Positions 6,883-16,403 are shown, counted from the first letter of the stretch. The stretch is 50,340 nucleotides of DNA from RGIG1927 sp045546275 (GCA_045546275.1 JAZQCM010000013.1:1-50340); one strand, 5' to 3'. A program made the numbers and translations. Notes: a model not told the origin generated them from the sequence alone.

Positions 6883-7614
6883 TTATATTTCGGGCTTGAA
6901 GCAGGGCATAAACTGAAGCTTAAAAAGATTAGCCTTGTGCTTACGGTCGATTAACTCCTTAGTTTTTTCATCCTCGCAAATACCTGTTCTGATGTATTTA
7001 TCTAAAACTGCATAGGTAAAGCCTAAATTCTCTTCATCGGTCTTTCCGCAAAGCCCGTCAATGGGAACCTTCTCCACCAATTCATAAGGCAAATTAAGAA
7101 GATGTCCGATTTCTTTAACCTCGCTTACCGTAAGAAAGCTCATGGGTGAAAAGTCGCCTACAGAATCGCCGTAACGGGTTGAATAGCCTACCCAGTCTTC
7201 GGAAAGATTGCAGGTGTTACAAACCCTGCCGTTACAGCACTGACTCACCGCATAGGTCACGCTCATTCTTATTCTGGGCGGAAGATTTTGCACCGCCTGA
7301 CTTGTTACATCCAATTCTTCGGGCATACACTTCAATATTGAATCAACAGCATCCTTAATGTTAATTGTGTAGTGTTTTATACCCAAATGATTCACAAGCA
7401 TGTAGGATTTATCAATATCGCCCTGGTCCCCCTGAGGCAGAAGCACACCAATAACCCTGTCCTTGCCCAAGGCTTCAACACAAAGAGCCGCCGCAACAGA
7501 GCTGTCCTTACCACCGGAAATGGCAACAACAGCGTTGCAATCCTTTCCGTTTTCTTCAAAGAAATTTCTTATCCATTCAACGCATTCATTTTTAACTTTT
7601 ACTGCATCAAACAT
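6883..7614 (-). CDS. nadE: NAD+ synthase, ammonia-type
   Basis: Joins ammonia to nicotinic acid adenine dinucleotide using ATP, the last step of NAD synthesis. The ATP pyrophosphatase loop SGGKDS is at residues 33-38. The family signature NLSEDWVGYSTRYGDSVGDF follows in the middle, with the usual C-terminal region containing DKYIRTG. There is no glutaminase domain, and at 243 residues it is a normal length for the ammonia-dependent form. The start at 7614 is chosen for AAGGAG eight bases upstream; an upstream in-frame ATG at 7683 lies inside the GH3 gene. The gene starts 11 bases after the GH3 stop, so it is probably read from that transcript. Confidence 0.88.
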   Translation of the reverse strand: MFDAVKVKNECVEWIRNFFEENGKDCNAVVAISGGKDSSVAAALCVEALGKDRVIGVLLPQGDQGDIDKSYMLVNHLGIKHYTINIKDAVDSILKCMPEELDVTSQAVQNLPPRIRMSVTYAVSQCCNGRVCNTCNLSEDWVGYSTRYGDSVGDFSPMSFLTVSEVKEIGHLLNLPYELVEKVPIDGLCGKTDEENLGFTYAVLDKYIRTGICEDEKTKELIDRKHKANLFKLQFMPCFKPEI

Positions 7615-7625
7615 ATTTATTCTCC

Positions 7626-10600
7626 TTAGTTTACTTTTATGTATCTCACATTTTCCGCAGGTTTCATTGAACCTTCTTCCCACACAAACACCTTGATGTA
7701 GTCAATCTTTTTATCATAAGGTATAACTATGGTTTCACTTGTCTTAAACGCTTTAATAAATGTGCCGTCTTTTTCATACACACCTATAATAGACGCCTTG
7801 TCTATTTCCACCGTAATATCTTCAGTTTCAGGAGCGGTGTAAACATCAGCTTCCCAAAGAGACACTACGTTGTTGGAGTTATAGGTTGCGTAAATGGTTA
7901 CATATCTTCCCTTTTTATACAAAACATCAAAGGTTTCCTTATTTCCACTGCCGCCGTTTGCACCACTGCCTGTGGAGGTGAGGTTTTCCTTTGCGAAACC
8001 ATCAGGCATTGTAAATCTTCCGTTTACCACAGTGGGTTCATTTGTAACATAAAGGTTATATGTGCTTATTCTGCCGTCACCAAACCAGTATGTACCAAGA
8101 CCTGTAATAGTTTTTTCCTCCCCAAGGTCAATACAAATTGCCTGAGGCACGCCTCTGTTGTATGCACTCCAACGGGTTGTGAGGCTGTTGTCAACAATAT
8201 TCTTTGCAACATAGGAATTACTTTCGGTGTAGGTTGCTGTTGCATCAACCACTCCTTCATAAATAACTCCTTCAATAACAGTATAAACGGCATTTGTAAC
8301 CTTGTCTTCGGCAATTGAAGTAACAATGTCACCATTATTCATATAACCGTTTTCATCAACGTCTGTAAATTCAACTGTACCATTATAACTGTTTCTCACA
8401 ACAGCTTGCACATCTTCTGCTTTAACGCTACCTGTTATGTAAACAGCCTTTGAATAATTGTCAACAATTACGTTTTCACCTGCTGTAAGGTCTGTAATAT
8501 TGCGGTAGATTTCCTTAATTGTATACTCGGTCTTTACGCCGTTTAAGTCGGTTACAACAAACTTTTCGCCTGTATTCACCCAAGTATCATTCTCGCCTTC
8601 AAATTCCATTGTAGCCTGACCTGACAGTTTAAGCTTACTTACAGCGTCGCTTGTTGTTTCGCCAACCCAAACGCTTATTGTTTTTTCGTTTTCGTCAATG
8701 ATGTATTCATCAGAGGAAAGCTTCCAGCCGTAAACCTCCAATTCCCACAAGGTGGGACCATATGCGCCTACAGCGTCGGTTGTTTTAAGGTTTACAAAAC
8801 GACCATACTCATTCAGATTTGCAGAATGAAGTGATTCATTTACCGAGCTTCCCTCTGCAGCAAGTGTGTAGCCTTGAGATGCAAAATCACGGTCCTTTTT
8901 TGTATCGGACCAGTAGCTGAGAGAAGATGAGGGAGCTGTACGGATTTCGTAGGAATAAGTTCTCTCGTCGCCCTTATAATAGCTCATATCAACTCTTGTT
9001 ATGTGATAATCGTTGCCAAGGTCAACTTCAATCCAGTCGTTCCACACGTAATTTGCCGAAAAGCCTGACCAACGGGTTGTGTAGTCACCGTCTACAGCAT
9101 TTGATGCATAGTGTTCGCCCTCGGTTTTTGATGCTTTTACATTCTTTTTGAGAGCTAAGCTTTCACCGGATATTTCAAAGGTTCCTTCCGTTTTGCCATC
9201 TTCCGCAGTAACAACTATCTTCATGCCAATTTCAAGAGGCGTGCTTAAATCTGTTATTTCTTCCCCATTTTTGTCAGTAAGCTTAAAGGTCTGTCCATAG
9301 GTTGCAGACAAGCTTTCTAAAAATTCGCCCCATGTAATGGTGTCGGTAATTTTTACAGTGCCTTCACCTACTGTTATTTTGTCGCTGTCAACACTGATTG
9401 TAATATGATATTCAAAATCTTCCTCTGCAAGTAATTGTGCATCCTCAGTTTTTAAAACAAAGCGGAGAACTCTTTCGGCACTTCTATTAACCTGCCAACG
9501 TGCAAGAGAGCCGTCTTTAAGAGCGCTGTAAACGTTTTCGGGTCTGGGGGAATCTGCAGGGGCCTTCAGGTCATTACCTGCAAAAATTTCCTGAGAATGA
9601 CTTACATTCTGGGTTCTGAAGTCGGTCATTACAAAGCCTCCATAGCCCCATTCGTTACGGAGAATTTCAGTCAAAAGCTGATAGCTGCCTGAGGTTTGCG
9701 TGCCGTTAATACGGTTGTAGGAGCTCATTATTGACCAAGGATTACCTTCCTTAATTGCAATTTCATAGCCCTTTAAGTAAATTTCTCTTGCTGCTCTTTC
9801 ACTGATTCTGCTGTCGTTGCCCCATCTGCCCTTTTCCTGGTTATTAAAAGCAAAGTGCTTTAACTGGGAAGCAAATTTTCTACTCTGCACACCGCGGGTT
9901 ATTGCCGCACCGATTTTACCTGTTACAAAGGGGTCTTCAGCAAAATATTCAAAGTTACGTCCGCACAAGGGGTCGCGGTGAATGTTCATGCCCGGTGCCT
10001 GCCAGAGGCTCATGCCGAAATATCTTGCCTCGTCAGCCATTGCAGCACCTAACTTTTCAATTAAATCCTCGTTCCAGGTACAAGCCTGCATTGTTGCACA
10101 GGGATAAAACGTACTGGTTGTTTCCCATGTGCTCTGGCTGCCGTTGTACTGAATGCCTGCAGGGCCGTTGGAGGTGCCTATAATGGGCACACCGTAGGCA
10201 TCTAACCCCGCAATACCTGTTCTGTGGCCCTTGCCGCTTTCAGGTGCTGTACAGCCTGTTAATTTAACCGCTTCTTCGTCGGTCAATCTTGCAACGAAGG
10301 TCTCAAGCATTTTTGTATCTTCTGCACTTTCTTCGCCGTCGCAAAATGCCTTTGCAAGCTCGTTAAAGGTGATGAACTCGTCTTCATGCTTTGTAACATT
10401 TTCGTTTGTGTAAACAGCCTTGTAGCGTGCGTCAACGTCTTCTTCCGGGTTTTCAGATACCGCAGCGTTCTGCTTCTGTTCTATTTTTTCATAACTGCCG
10501 TCACTTGTGAGGCGTTCATTGAAATTTGTTGTGTTGGGCACAATGTGATGTTCAAGCTGCTCGGTAAGCTCAGTTTCGTTCAAAATGAAGCTGTCTGTGT

Positions 10601-11900
10601 ATGGCGCACGAACGCTGTTACCAACGTAGAACTCATACTCGCCCTTTTCAATAACATATGCCGCATCGTAGCCTGTTTTGCCTGTATCGTCATAGCTTGA
10701 AAGTGTATCAAAGGGGAATGTTATTGTAATATTTTCGCTCTCGCCCTTCTTTAACTCCTGAGTTTTGTGGAAACCACAAAGAACCCGATTGGGCTGAGTG
10801 AGGTTTGTTTCGGGTTTTTTAACGTATACCTGTACAACCTCTTTACCACTATATTCACCATTATTTGTAACGGTAGCAGTAACTGTTACCTGTCTTTCTC
10901 TACCTTCACCTGTAACGGCAATGTTTTCGTCTGTTATTTCAAAATCAGCATAGGAAAGACCAAAACCAAAGGGGTAGTTAACCTTTTCCTGTGCATTTGG
11001 AATAGTTTCAAAGTATCTGTAGCCTACAAATATATCTTCCTTGTAGCTTGTGTAGCTACTGTTGCCAAAGTTACTACTTGAAGGATAATCTGTGTAATTT
11101 GCTGCCCAGGTGTCAACCAGTTTACCGGAAGGGTAGCTATCGCCCATTAAAACATCAGCCATTGCTTTGCCACCCATCATACCGGGAAGTGACACATACA
11201 AAACTGCATCAATCTTTTCATCCTTCAACCATTCGGACTCAATAACACCTGTTACGTTAAGTATAACAATAATCTTGTCAAAGCCTGCAGCTTTAACGTA
11301 GTTAATCATATTTCTTTCTTTTTCGCTTAATTTGAAGTCGCCATCAGAATTAGCTCTGTCTTTATCCTCGCCTGCAGGACGGCCAATGGTAATAATGGCA
11401 GTGTCGGCGGACTGTGCAGCCTTGTTAACATCTGCTTCACTTATTTCCATTTCGCCCCAGTACATGAGCACAGAACCCTGCTTTGTGCCGTAGCCGTAGG
11501 TGGGTCCGTCCTGTGACCAGTAGTTGTTAAAGTAGGTTTCGTAGGAATTTAAAAGCTCCTCGTAAAGTTCAATTTCGCCTTCCTCTTCCTTTTGTTTAAG
11601 GGCATCGTAAAGGCTTATGTAGTCAACGCGTTCGTTTTTACTGTTAAAGTTGCCGCTTCCGCCGCCACCATAGATAAAGTCTATCTGGTTAATGCCGAAA
11701 ACGGCTATTTTTTCGCCTTTATCAAGGGGCAGTGCACCATTATTTTCAAGGAGCACCATACCCTCCTCGGCAACGGTTTTTGCCATTTGAAGTCCGTCCA
11801 TGTTGCCTGTTAATTCGCTGGGCTCTGCATTATACGCAAATGCGGATGTTGCAGAAAACGCCATAAGCATCGCCAAGAATAAAGATAAAACTTTTTTCAT
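7626..11900 (-). CDS. Secreted domain-permuted GH3 beta-glycosidase with two F5/8C modules
   Basis: The protein has 1424 residues. A signal peptide covers 1-22 (ending SAFA). The order of the GH3 domains is swapped. The alpha/beta sandwich domain comes first (~35-300, LLENNGALPLDKGEKIAVFG and PAGEDKDR), then a fibronectin-III-like domain (~325-410), then the TIM barrel (~510-800) with GIAGLDAYGVPIIGTSNGPA and the nucleophile motif VMTDF (Asp760). Two discoidin-type (F5/8C, CBM32-like) binding domains follow at ~913-1060 and ~1218-1357, each with the NAVDG/NIVDN..TTRWS signature. The end is the shared C-terminal module (IKVFVWEEGSMKPAEN). It should remove terminal beta-linked sugars from an external glycan; the sugar is not predictable. 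Confidence 0.88.
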   Translation of the reverse strand: MKKVLSLFLAMLMAFSATSAFAYNAEPSELTGNMDGLQMAKTVAEEGMVLLENNGALPLDKGEKIAVFGINQIDFIYGGGGSGNFNSKNERVDYISLYDALKQKEEEGEIELYEELLNSYETYFNNYWSQDGPTYGYGTKQGSVLMYWGEMEISEADVNKAAQSADTAIITIGRPAGEDKDRANSDGDFKLSEKERNMINYVKAAGFDKIIVILNVTGVIESEWLKDEKIDAVLYVSLPGMMGGKAMADVLMGDSYPSGKLVDTWAANYTDYPSSSNFGNSSYTSYKEDIFVGYRYFETIPNAQEKVNYPFGFGLSYADFEITDENIAVTGEGRERQVTVTATVTNNGEYSGKEVVQVYVKKPETNLTQPNRVLCGFHKTQELKKGESENITITFPFDTLSSYDDTGKTGYDAAYVIEKGEYEFYVGNSVRAPYTDSFILNETELTEQLEHHIVPNTTNFNERLTSDGSYEKIEQKQNAAVSENPEEDVDARYKAVYTNENVTKHEDEFITFNELAKAFCDGEESAEDTKMLETFVARLTDEEAVKLTGCTAPESGKGHRTGIAGLDAYGVPIIGTSNGPAGIQYNGSQSTWETTSTFYPCATMQACTWNEDLIEKLGAAMADEARYFGMSLWQAPGMNIHRDPLCGRNFEYFAEDPFVTGKIGAAITRGVQSRKFASQLKHFAFNNQEKGRWGNDSRISERAAREIYLKGYEIAIKEGNPWSIMSSYNRINGTQTSGSYQLLTEILRNEWGYGGFVMTDFRTQNVSHSQEIFAGNDLKAPADSPRPENVYSALKDGSLARWQVNRSAERVLRFVLKTEDAQLLAEEDFEYHITISVDSDKITVGEGTVKITDTITWGEFLESLSATYGQTFKLTDKNGEEITDLSTPLEIGMKIVVTAEDGKTEGTFEISGESLALKKNVKASKTEGEHYASNAVDGDYTTRWSGFSANYVWNDWIEVDLGNDYHITRVDMSYYKGDERTYSYEIRTAPSSSLSYWSDTKKDRDFASQGYTLAAEGSSVNESLHSANLNEYGRFVNLKTTDAVGAYGPTLWELEVYGWKLSSDEYIIDENEKTISVWVGETTSDAVSKLKLSGQATMEFEGENDTWVNTGEKFVVTDLNGVKTEYTIKEIYRNITDLTAGENVIVDNYSKAVYITGSVKAEDVQAVVRNSYNGTVEFTDVDENGYMNNGDIVTSIAEDKVTNAVYTVIEGVIYEGVVDATATYTESNSYVAKNIVDNSLTTRWSAYNRGVPQAICIDLGEEKTITGLGTYWFGDGRISTYNLYVTNEPTVVNGRFTMPDGFAKENLTSTGSGANGGSGNKETFDVLYKKGRYVTIYATYNSNNVVSLWEADVYTAPETEDITVEIDKASIIGVYEKDGTFIKAFKTSETIVIPYDKKIDYIKVFVWEEGSMKPAENVRYIKVN

Positions 11901-11917
11901 AATATTTTCTCCTTAAA

Positions 11918-11955
11918 AAAGAACAGTATAGTTTAAGTATACTATACTGTTCTTT
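11918..11955 (-). terminator. 15-bp hairpin terminator or attenuator before the GH3 gene
   Basis: Perfect arms 11918-11932 and 11941-11955 surround an 8-base loop. On the minus strand the stem runs into T6 and then directly into the GH3 ribosome site (AAGGAG). It can end the upstream transcript and so lower GH3 expression, or act as an operator-like palindrome. Confidence 0.7.
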
Positions 11956-11971
11956 GTATTTCAAGTTTATT

Positions 11972-13090
11972 TTAACACAGCGGCTTGATTTCTACCACAG
12001 AGCAGCAAAGCTTTCTTGCCCCTTGCACATTCCAGTTGCCACCGCTGGTTATGAGTAAATTTCCGTTTTCCATAGGGAAAAGACATCTTGAATATCCGTT
12101 TTCAATATCTGTGTCAAGCAGAATCCACTCATTATTTGCAAGAGAACTTTTGTTAACACCAATCATTGAGCTGTTGTGACCACCTGTTATTACATCGCCG
12201 TTTGGCATTGTAGCACAGTAGGGAGAGCCTCCGCACAAAACTGCAGGCATTTTTGTACCGTGGGACTTATAGTCCCATTCTTCAATTTTATTGGTTATTT
12301 TGTAAAAATTCGGATGAGGACTACCCATGTTAACTCCCTCGTACGCAAGCATGTACCTTCCGTCATGAAGGCGTGTCACAACAGGCATTCCCGGGCGGTA
12401 GTGGTTATTTTCCTCTTCAAAGTCACAAACCTTAATATCCTCACCCCAGGTGACTAAGTCAATTGACTTTTTCGCAACAAGCCTTTGTCCGCCTCCTGTC
12501 ATGTTTCTTTCGTCGGAGTAAAAACAGTAAAGGGCGTTGTTTTCATACACAAGAAAGCCTTCCCATATGGCGCTTGCCTTTTCCATTTCACATTTACCAC
12601 CCTCGGCAACGGTGGAAAGATATTTCCAGGTTTTAAGATTATCTGTTGAATAGTAAATCACTATTGCACAGTGGTTTTTTGCCCTTGTTGTGCCCACACA
12701 AAGCACTGTCCCCTTTTTTAAAGTTCCCAAATCCTCGGGCATTTCAAAAAGGGTTGGCTGATAAAGCATGCTCCACCATTCATTTTTGTAGGTAGTTAAT
12801 TCTTCGCCGGATTCTGACTCATACTTTTTTTCGTTAAACTCAGTGTCGTAAATATCCGATATGTGTTTAAAGCTTTTACCGCCATCAGCTGATTCAAAAA
12901 TAGGGAAATGCTCCTGCCCCAACATGTGGGATTTGTAATAATATTCACATGTAAGGTAAATATTACCCTTGTTTTTCCCATGCTTTAATTCAATACCTCT
13001 GCCGTAAAAAACACCGTGGTAATACCAGTTGTCATTTTCCGCAGGGTCAAACACAGTTGCTTTTGCATGAGTTTTTACATAATAATTCAT
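11972..13090 (-). CDS. Cytoplasmic sialidase-superfamily (GH93-like) beta-propeller
   Basis: A 372-residue protein without signal peptide. It carries Asp-box-like SxDGGKSF, YYSTDNLKTW and RPGMPVVTRLHDGRYMLAYE motifs and looks like a six-bladed propeller of the sialidase superfamily. The RPGMPVV..DGRY..YE element recalls GH93 exo-arabinanases more than true sialidases, so activity on an arabinose-containing or other oligosaccharide is possible. It aligns along its whole length with the propeller of the secreted gene just upstream (for example HFPIFES.DGGK..KHISDI). It starts four bases after that gene's stop with an AGGGTGAT ribosome site. It may act on imported fragments of the same substrate. 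Confidence 0.7.
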   Translation of the reverse strand: MNYYVKTHAKATVFDPAENDNWYYHGVFYGRGIELKHGKNKGNIYLTCEYYYKSHMLGQEHFPIFESADGGKSFKHISDIYDTEFNEKKYESESGEELTTYKNEWWSMLYQPTLFEMPEDLGTLKKGTVLCVGTTRAKNHCAIVIYYSTDNLKTWKYLSTVAEGGKCEMEKASAIWEGFLVYENNALYCFYSDERNMTGGGQRLVAKKSIDLVTWGEDIKVCDFEEENNHYRPGMPVVTRLHDGRYMLAYEGVNMGSPHPNFYKITNKIEEWDYKSHGTKMPAVLCGGSPYCATMPNGDVITGGHNSSMIGVNKSSLANNEWILLDTDIENGYSRCLFPMENGNLLITSGGNWNVQGARKLCCSVVEIKPLC

Positions 13091-13094
13091 AGCA

Positions 13095-15029
13095 TCACCC
13101 TATAATTACGCAGTTGCCCGACACTGCTACATGGCATTGAAGTATGGTTTCAATAACATCAAGCGGTACATAGGTGGAATTACCTATTATTTCGATTATA
13201 CTACTTGCCACATAGCCTTTTCCGTCAAAGGTGTAGTTATTTGAATTAATTTCAAGTGTTGCAAGCTTTCCGCCTAAGATAACCGCTGCGCTGTTACTTT
13301 CTGTAACCCATGCCACATCTGCCCCTGCTTCTTCGGCAATCATTCTCAAGGGCACAAGTATTTCACCGTTTCTTACTATGGGCTCTCCTCCCTTGAACAC
13401 AAATTTTCCGTTAAATTTAACCTTCATTGAGTCGGAAGTATAAACTTTCAATTCTGCAACATTACAGCCTTCGTTTCCATTGGATGTATATTTTATATAA
13501 CGATAGCTTCCGCCTTCAATATTGACATAATGAACCAGCCTGCTTTGAGGTGCTGCACCTATTGTGTGGAGCTTAGTCCAGTTTTCGCCGTCCTTTGAGC
13601 CGTAGAAAACGCCCCCTGCCATTCTGAAGCCGAAATTAAATCTTGGTATGTAGCCTACTGCCGAAACAGGGTATTCCTTGCCTAAATCCAAAAGCACGTG
13701 TCCGTCCTTCAGTCCGTCAAAAAAGGTGTCGGGGTTGTTGTCGGTTGCGTTTTCCACCTTATTTCCGTAGTTGGGGGTTTCTTCGCCCCAAGGCTCGGTT
13801 CCTGTTGTTAAAACGGGCTTTATTTCATTGTCTATAACTATTTTTTCAACCGATGTGGTAAGTGTTCTGCCGTTTATCGGCTGATGTGCACCACCGCTTA
13901 TTAAAAGAAGGTCGCCGTTATCCATGGGGAACAAGGCTCTTGAATATGCGCTTTCAATGTTTGTGTTAAATATGTACCATTCGTTGGTTTCGGCATTATT
14001 AATGTTAACGCCAATCTTCTTTGTTCCGTGAGTTGTGATAACAACCTTACCATCCTTTAAGGTTGTGCAATAAGGGGAACCACTTCGGAAAGGTGCAGGA
14101 AGCTCCACCCCGTGGTCCTTATAGTCCCACACTGCAATGTCGTCACTTATTTTATAATACACAGGCATGTAACCATTGCCCATGTTAACGCCCTCGTAAA
14201 TAAGGAAAAACTTGCCGTTTGCCATTTTGGTTACAACAGGCATACCAGGGCGGAAATTGGGGTTTTCCTCCTCAAAGTCACAAACCTTCACATCCTCACT
14301 CCAGTTTTTACAATCGGAGGATGCTCTGTATACAAGCTTTTGTCCGCCACCTTTTGTCATGCCAACCTCACTTGAATAAAAACAGTACAAAACGCCATTT
14401 TCACTTGTAAGGAAAGCTTCCCATATGGCTGTGCCGTTATTCATTTTCAATGGACCTGCCTCAACAATTGTGGAATAATAATTCCATGTTCTGAGCGAAT
14501 CTGTTGAATAGTATAAAACAATTGCAGAATGGTTATTGTTTCTGGTTGTGCCTGCACAAAGCACTGTGCCTTTCTTTAAATTTCCAATATCCTCGGGCAG
14601 TTCATACAAAAAGGGCTGGTAAATCATTGCCCACCATTCATTTTTGTAGGTGGTTGCTCCCGTCATGCCCTCGGGCACGTAGTAATATGTGCCGTCGTCA
14701 GATTTCATCCACTTTTTTGCATTAAACTCTGTATCATAAATGTCTGATATGTGCTTGTAGGTTTTTCCTCCGTCACTTGATTCAAAAATAGGGAAGTGCT
14801 CCAAGCCATAACGACCCGGGTAGTAGAAATATTCACTTGTAACGTAAATATTGCCCTTGTTCTCCCCTGCTTCGTCAGTTTGAAGCTGTAAGCCTCTGCC
14901 GTAGCGAATACCGTTATCGTACCACGCATCAGTTATTGTAGGCTCGTATACAACCTCTGCCCCATACGCTGTGACAGCAAAGGAAAACGCCATACACATT
15001 ACCATAATAAAGCTAATTATTTTTTTCAT
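13095..15029 (-). CDS. Secreted GH93/sialidase-like propeller with F5/8C and stalk domain
   Basis: The start at 15029 follows GGAGTGG; the product begins with signal peptide MKKIISFIMVMCMAFSFAV...YGA. Residues ~25-405 are a propeller with two Asp boxes (SSDGGKTYKH, YSTDSLRTW) and RPGMPVVTKMANGKFFLIYE. Residues ~410-530 are a discoidin-type F5/8C domain (NATDNNPDTFFDGL, then HVLLDLGKEYPVSAVGY). Residues ~535-644 match the copper-amine-oxidase N-terminal 'stalk' domain common on clostridial surface proteins (VLVPLRMIAEEAGADVAW and TYVPLDVIETI). It is the first gene of the run to GH3 and nadE. Expected role: exo-acting removal of side-chain sugars at the cell surface; the substrate is unknown. 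Confidence 0.75.
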   Translation of the reverse strand: MKKIISFIMVMCMAFSFAVTAYGAEVVYEPTITDAWYDNGIRYGRGLQLQTDEAGENKGNIYVTSEYFYYPGRYGLEHFPIFESSDGGKTYKHISDIYDTEFNAKKWMKSDDGTYYYVPEGMTGATTYKNEWWAMIYQPFLYELPEDIGNLKKGTVLCAGTTRNNNHSAIVLYYSTDSLRTWNYYSTIVEAGPLKMNNGTAIWEAFLTSENGVLYCFYSSEVGMTKGGGQKLVYRASSDCKNWSEDVKVCDFEEENPNFRPGMPVVTKMANGKFFLIYEGVNMGNGYMPVYYKISDDIAVWDYKDHGVELPAPFRSGSPYCTTLKDGKVVITTHGTKKIGVNINNAETNEWYIFNTNIESAYSRALFPMDNGDLLLISGGAHQPINGRTLTTSVEKIVIDNEIKPVLTTGTEPWGEETPNYGNKVENATDNNPDTFFDGLKDGHVLLDLGKEYPVSAVGYIPRFNFGFRMAGGVFYGSKDGENWTKLHTIGAAPQSRLVHYVNIEGGSYRYIKYTSNGNEGCNVAELKVYTSDSMKVKFNGKFVFKGGEPIVRNGEILVPLRMIAEEAGADVAWVTESNSAAVILGGKLATLEINSNNYTFDGKGYVASSIIEIIGNSTYVPLDVIETILQCHVAVSGNCVIIG

Positions 15030-15041
15030 AAAACCACTCCT

Positions 15042-15078
15042 TTGCAACAATTATACCATGTTGCAAAATTGTTGTAAA
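15042..15078 (-). promoter_or_regulatory. Promoter with overlapping TTGCAAC inverted repeat
   Basis: On the minus strand TTTACA (15073-15078) and TATAAT (15050-15055) are 17 bases apart. An inverted repeat TTGCAAC (15042-15048) / GTTGCAA (15060-15066) straddles the -10 box and the start region. A second nested pair is CAACAATT (15045-15052) / AATTGTTG (15068-15075). This is a likely repressor or activator site for the glycan operon. Confidence 0.65.
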
Positions 15079-15114
15079 TTTGAACTTTTTGACGTTATTT
15101 ATTAAAATCTTGCT

Positions 15115-15951
15115 TTAGTGCCTTTCACGGTACTTCCCCGGTGAACAGCCCTCCTGCTTTTTGAAAACAGCACAAAAATAGCTGGCATCGGAAAAGCCTG
15201 TTTTACCGGCAATTACATCAATGCTTTCCTTTGTTGTTGACAAAAGAAACTTTGCCACGCTTATTCTGTAGTTATTTAAATAAGCCAAGGGGGTAACTGC
15301 GTAATCGTTTTTAAATTGCCTGCAAAAATGACTTTTTGAAAGTCCGCTTTTTTCCGCCATGTCATCAAGGGTAATAAAATTCATGTAATTTGCTTTTACG
15401 TATTCCAGAACAGGCGAAAAACTGCCCGAATGATTAGTAAAGGTGCTGTTTTCAACCCTTTCACATTTCCCCACCATTTCAATTATTTTAAGCACATCCG
15501 TAGTAAGGGAAAACTCATACTTTTCGTTTTCATTATATGTAGCATAAAGGCTTTCGCAAATTTCAATCATTCTACAAAGCTTTTCCTCGTGGCATTTGCA
15601 AACAAAAGCATTTTCAAAATCAAAATAATCAATCACACTTTTAACATTCTTTCCGTTGAACACCAACCATATAACCGTCCAGTTACTGCTTACGGGATAG
15701 TACTCATGCCCCACTGACGGCGAAAGGAAAAATATATCACCCTTTTTAATGTCGTATTTCATTCCGTCAAAGGAAAACACACCGTTTCCGTCGGTGCATA
15801 TGCATATCTGGTATTGACCTAAGCCGTCAGGGCGGAAAACGTGCTTTTGTCCGTTGTAATGGCCTATGGAATGGAAATACACAGGAAGCTCTTTAGTTTT
15901 TTCGTCAAGTATTTTAATACCGCAAAGGTTCCAGCCGTCTGTCAGCTTCAT
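15115..15951 (-). CDS. AraC-family transcription regulator
   Basis: 278 residues. The N-terminal half is a cupin-like ligand-binding domain (PDGLGQYQICICTDGNGVFS, then YDIKKGDIFFLSP). The C-terminal ~100 residues hold two helix-turn-helix units (ITLDDMAEKSGLSKSHFCRQ and IDVIAGKTGFSDASYFCAVF) with the family ending CSPGKYRER. It starts within the stop of the deformylase gene (ATGA overlap at 15948). It lies immediately upstream of the glycan promoter at 15042-15078 and is the obvious candidate activator of that operon, responding to a sugar. Confidence 0.9.
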   Translation of the reverse strand: MKLTDGWNLCGIKILDEKTKELPVYFHSIGHYNGQKHVFRPDGLGQYQICICTDGNGVFSFDGMKYDIKKGDIFFLSPSVGHEYYPVSSNWTVIWLVFNGKNVKSVIDYFDFENAFVCKCHEEKLCRMIEICESLYATYNENEKYEFSLTTDVLKIIEMVGKCERVENSTFTNHSGSFSPVLEYVKANYMNFITLDDMAEKSGLSKSHFCRQFKNDYAVTPLAYLNNYRISVAKFLLSTTKESIDVIAGKTGFSDASYFCAVFKKQEGCSPGKYRERH

Positions 15952-16355
15952 ATTACAATCCCCTCACAATGGTCAATTTCGTGCTGAATTATCTGGGCAA
16001 CGTAGCCTGTAAAATCCGCTTTACGGCTTTTAAATGACATGTCCATGTATTCAACGGTTATTTTTTCGTACCGTTTGGTTTTCCTTGTGCCTACAAGGGA
16101 CAAGCACCCTTCCTCGGTTTCATACTCACCCGACTTTTTTACAATGTAGGGGTTTATTAAAACACTTGCTCCAAAGGGTGTCATAAAGGTGATTATTCTT
16201 TTATTAAAACCAATCATATTTGCAGCCATGCCAACACAAATAGCCTTGTTGGCATTTAATGTGTCCATTAAATCCTTTGCAATTGACAAATCCGCCTCTG
16301 TTGCCTCTTCCGCTTTTTTGAAAATGAATATATCTTTAATAATATTACGTACCAT
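15948..16355 (-). CDS. def: Peptide deformylase
   Basis: Removes the formyl group from nascent protein N-termini. All three metal and active-site motifs are present: GMAANMIG (residues 42-49), EEGCLSL (metal Cys84) and QHEIDH (124-129; His125 and His129 bind metal, Glu126 is catalytic). At 135 residues it is at the short end of the family. The central glutamine of motif I (GxGLAAxQ) is replaced by Asn47-Met48. It has its own promoter (16373-16401) and GAGGTGG ribosome site, and overlaps the AraC gene by four bases. Given the neighbours it may be an accessory rather than the housekeeping deformylase. Confidence 0.88.
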   Translation of the reverse strand: MVRNIIKDIFIFKKAEEATEADLSIAKDLMDTLNANKAICVGMAANMIGFNKRIITFMTPFGASVLINPYIVKKSGEYETEEGCLSLVGTRKTKRYEKITVEYMDMSFKSRKADFTGYVAQIIQHEIDHCEGIVI

Positions 16356-16372
16356 AAAACCACCTCTGTTTG

Positions 16373-16401
16373 ATTATATAATATCCTTCGATTTATTTCA
16401 A
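16373..16401 (-). promoter_or_regulatory. Sigma-A promoter for the deformylase-araC pair
   Basis: TTGAAA (complement of 16396-16401) and TATAAT (complement of 16373-16378) are spaced 17 bases. It abuts the upstream terminator. Confidence 0.75.
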
Positions 16402-16403
16402 CG

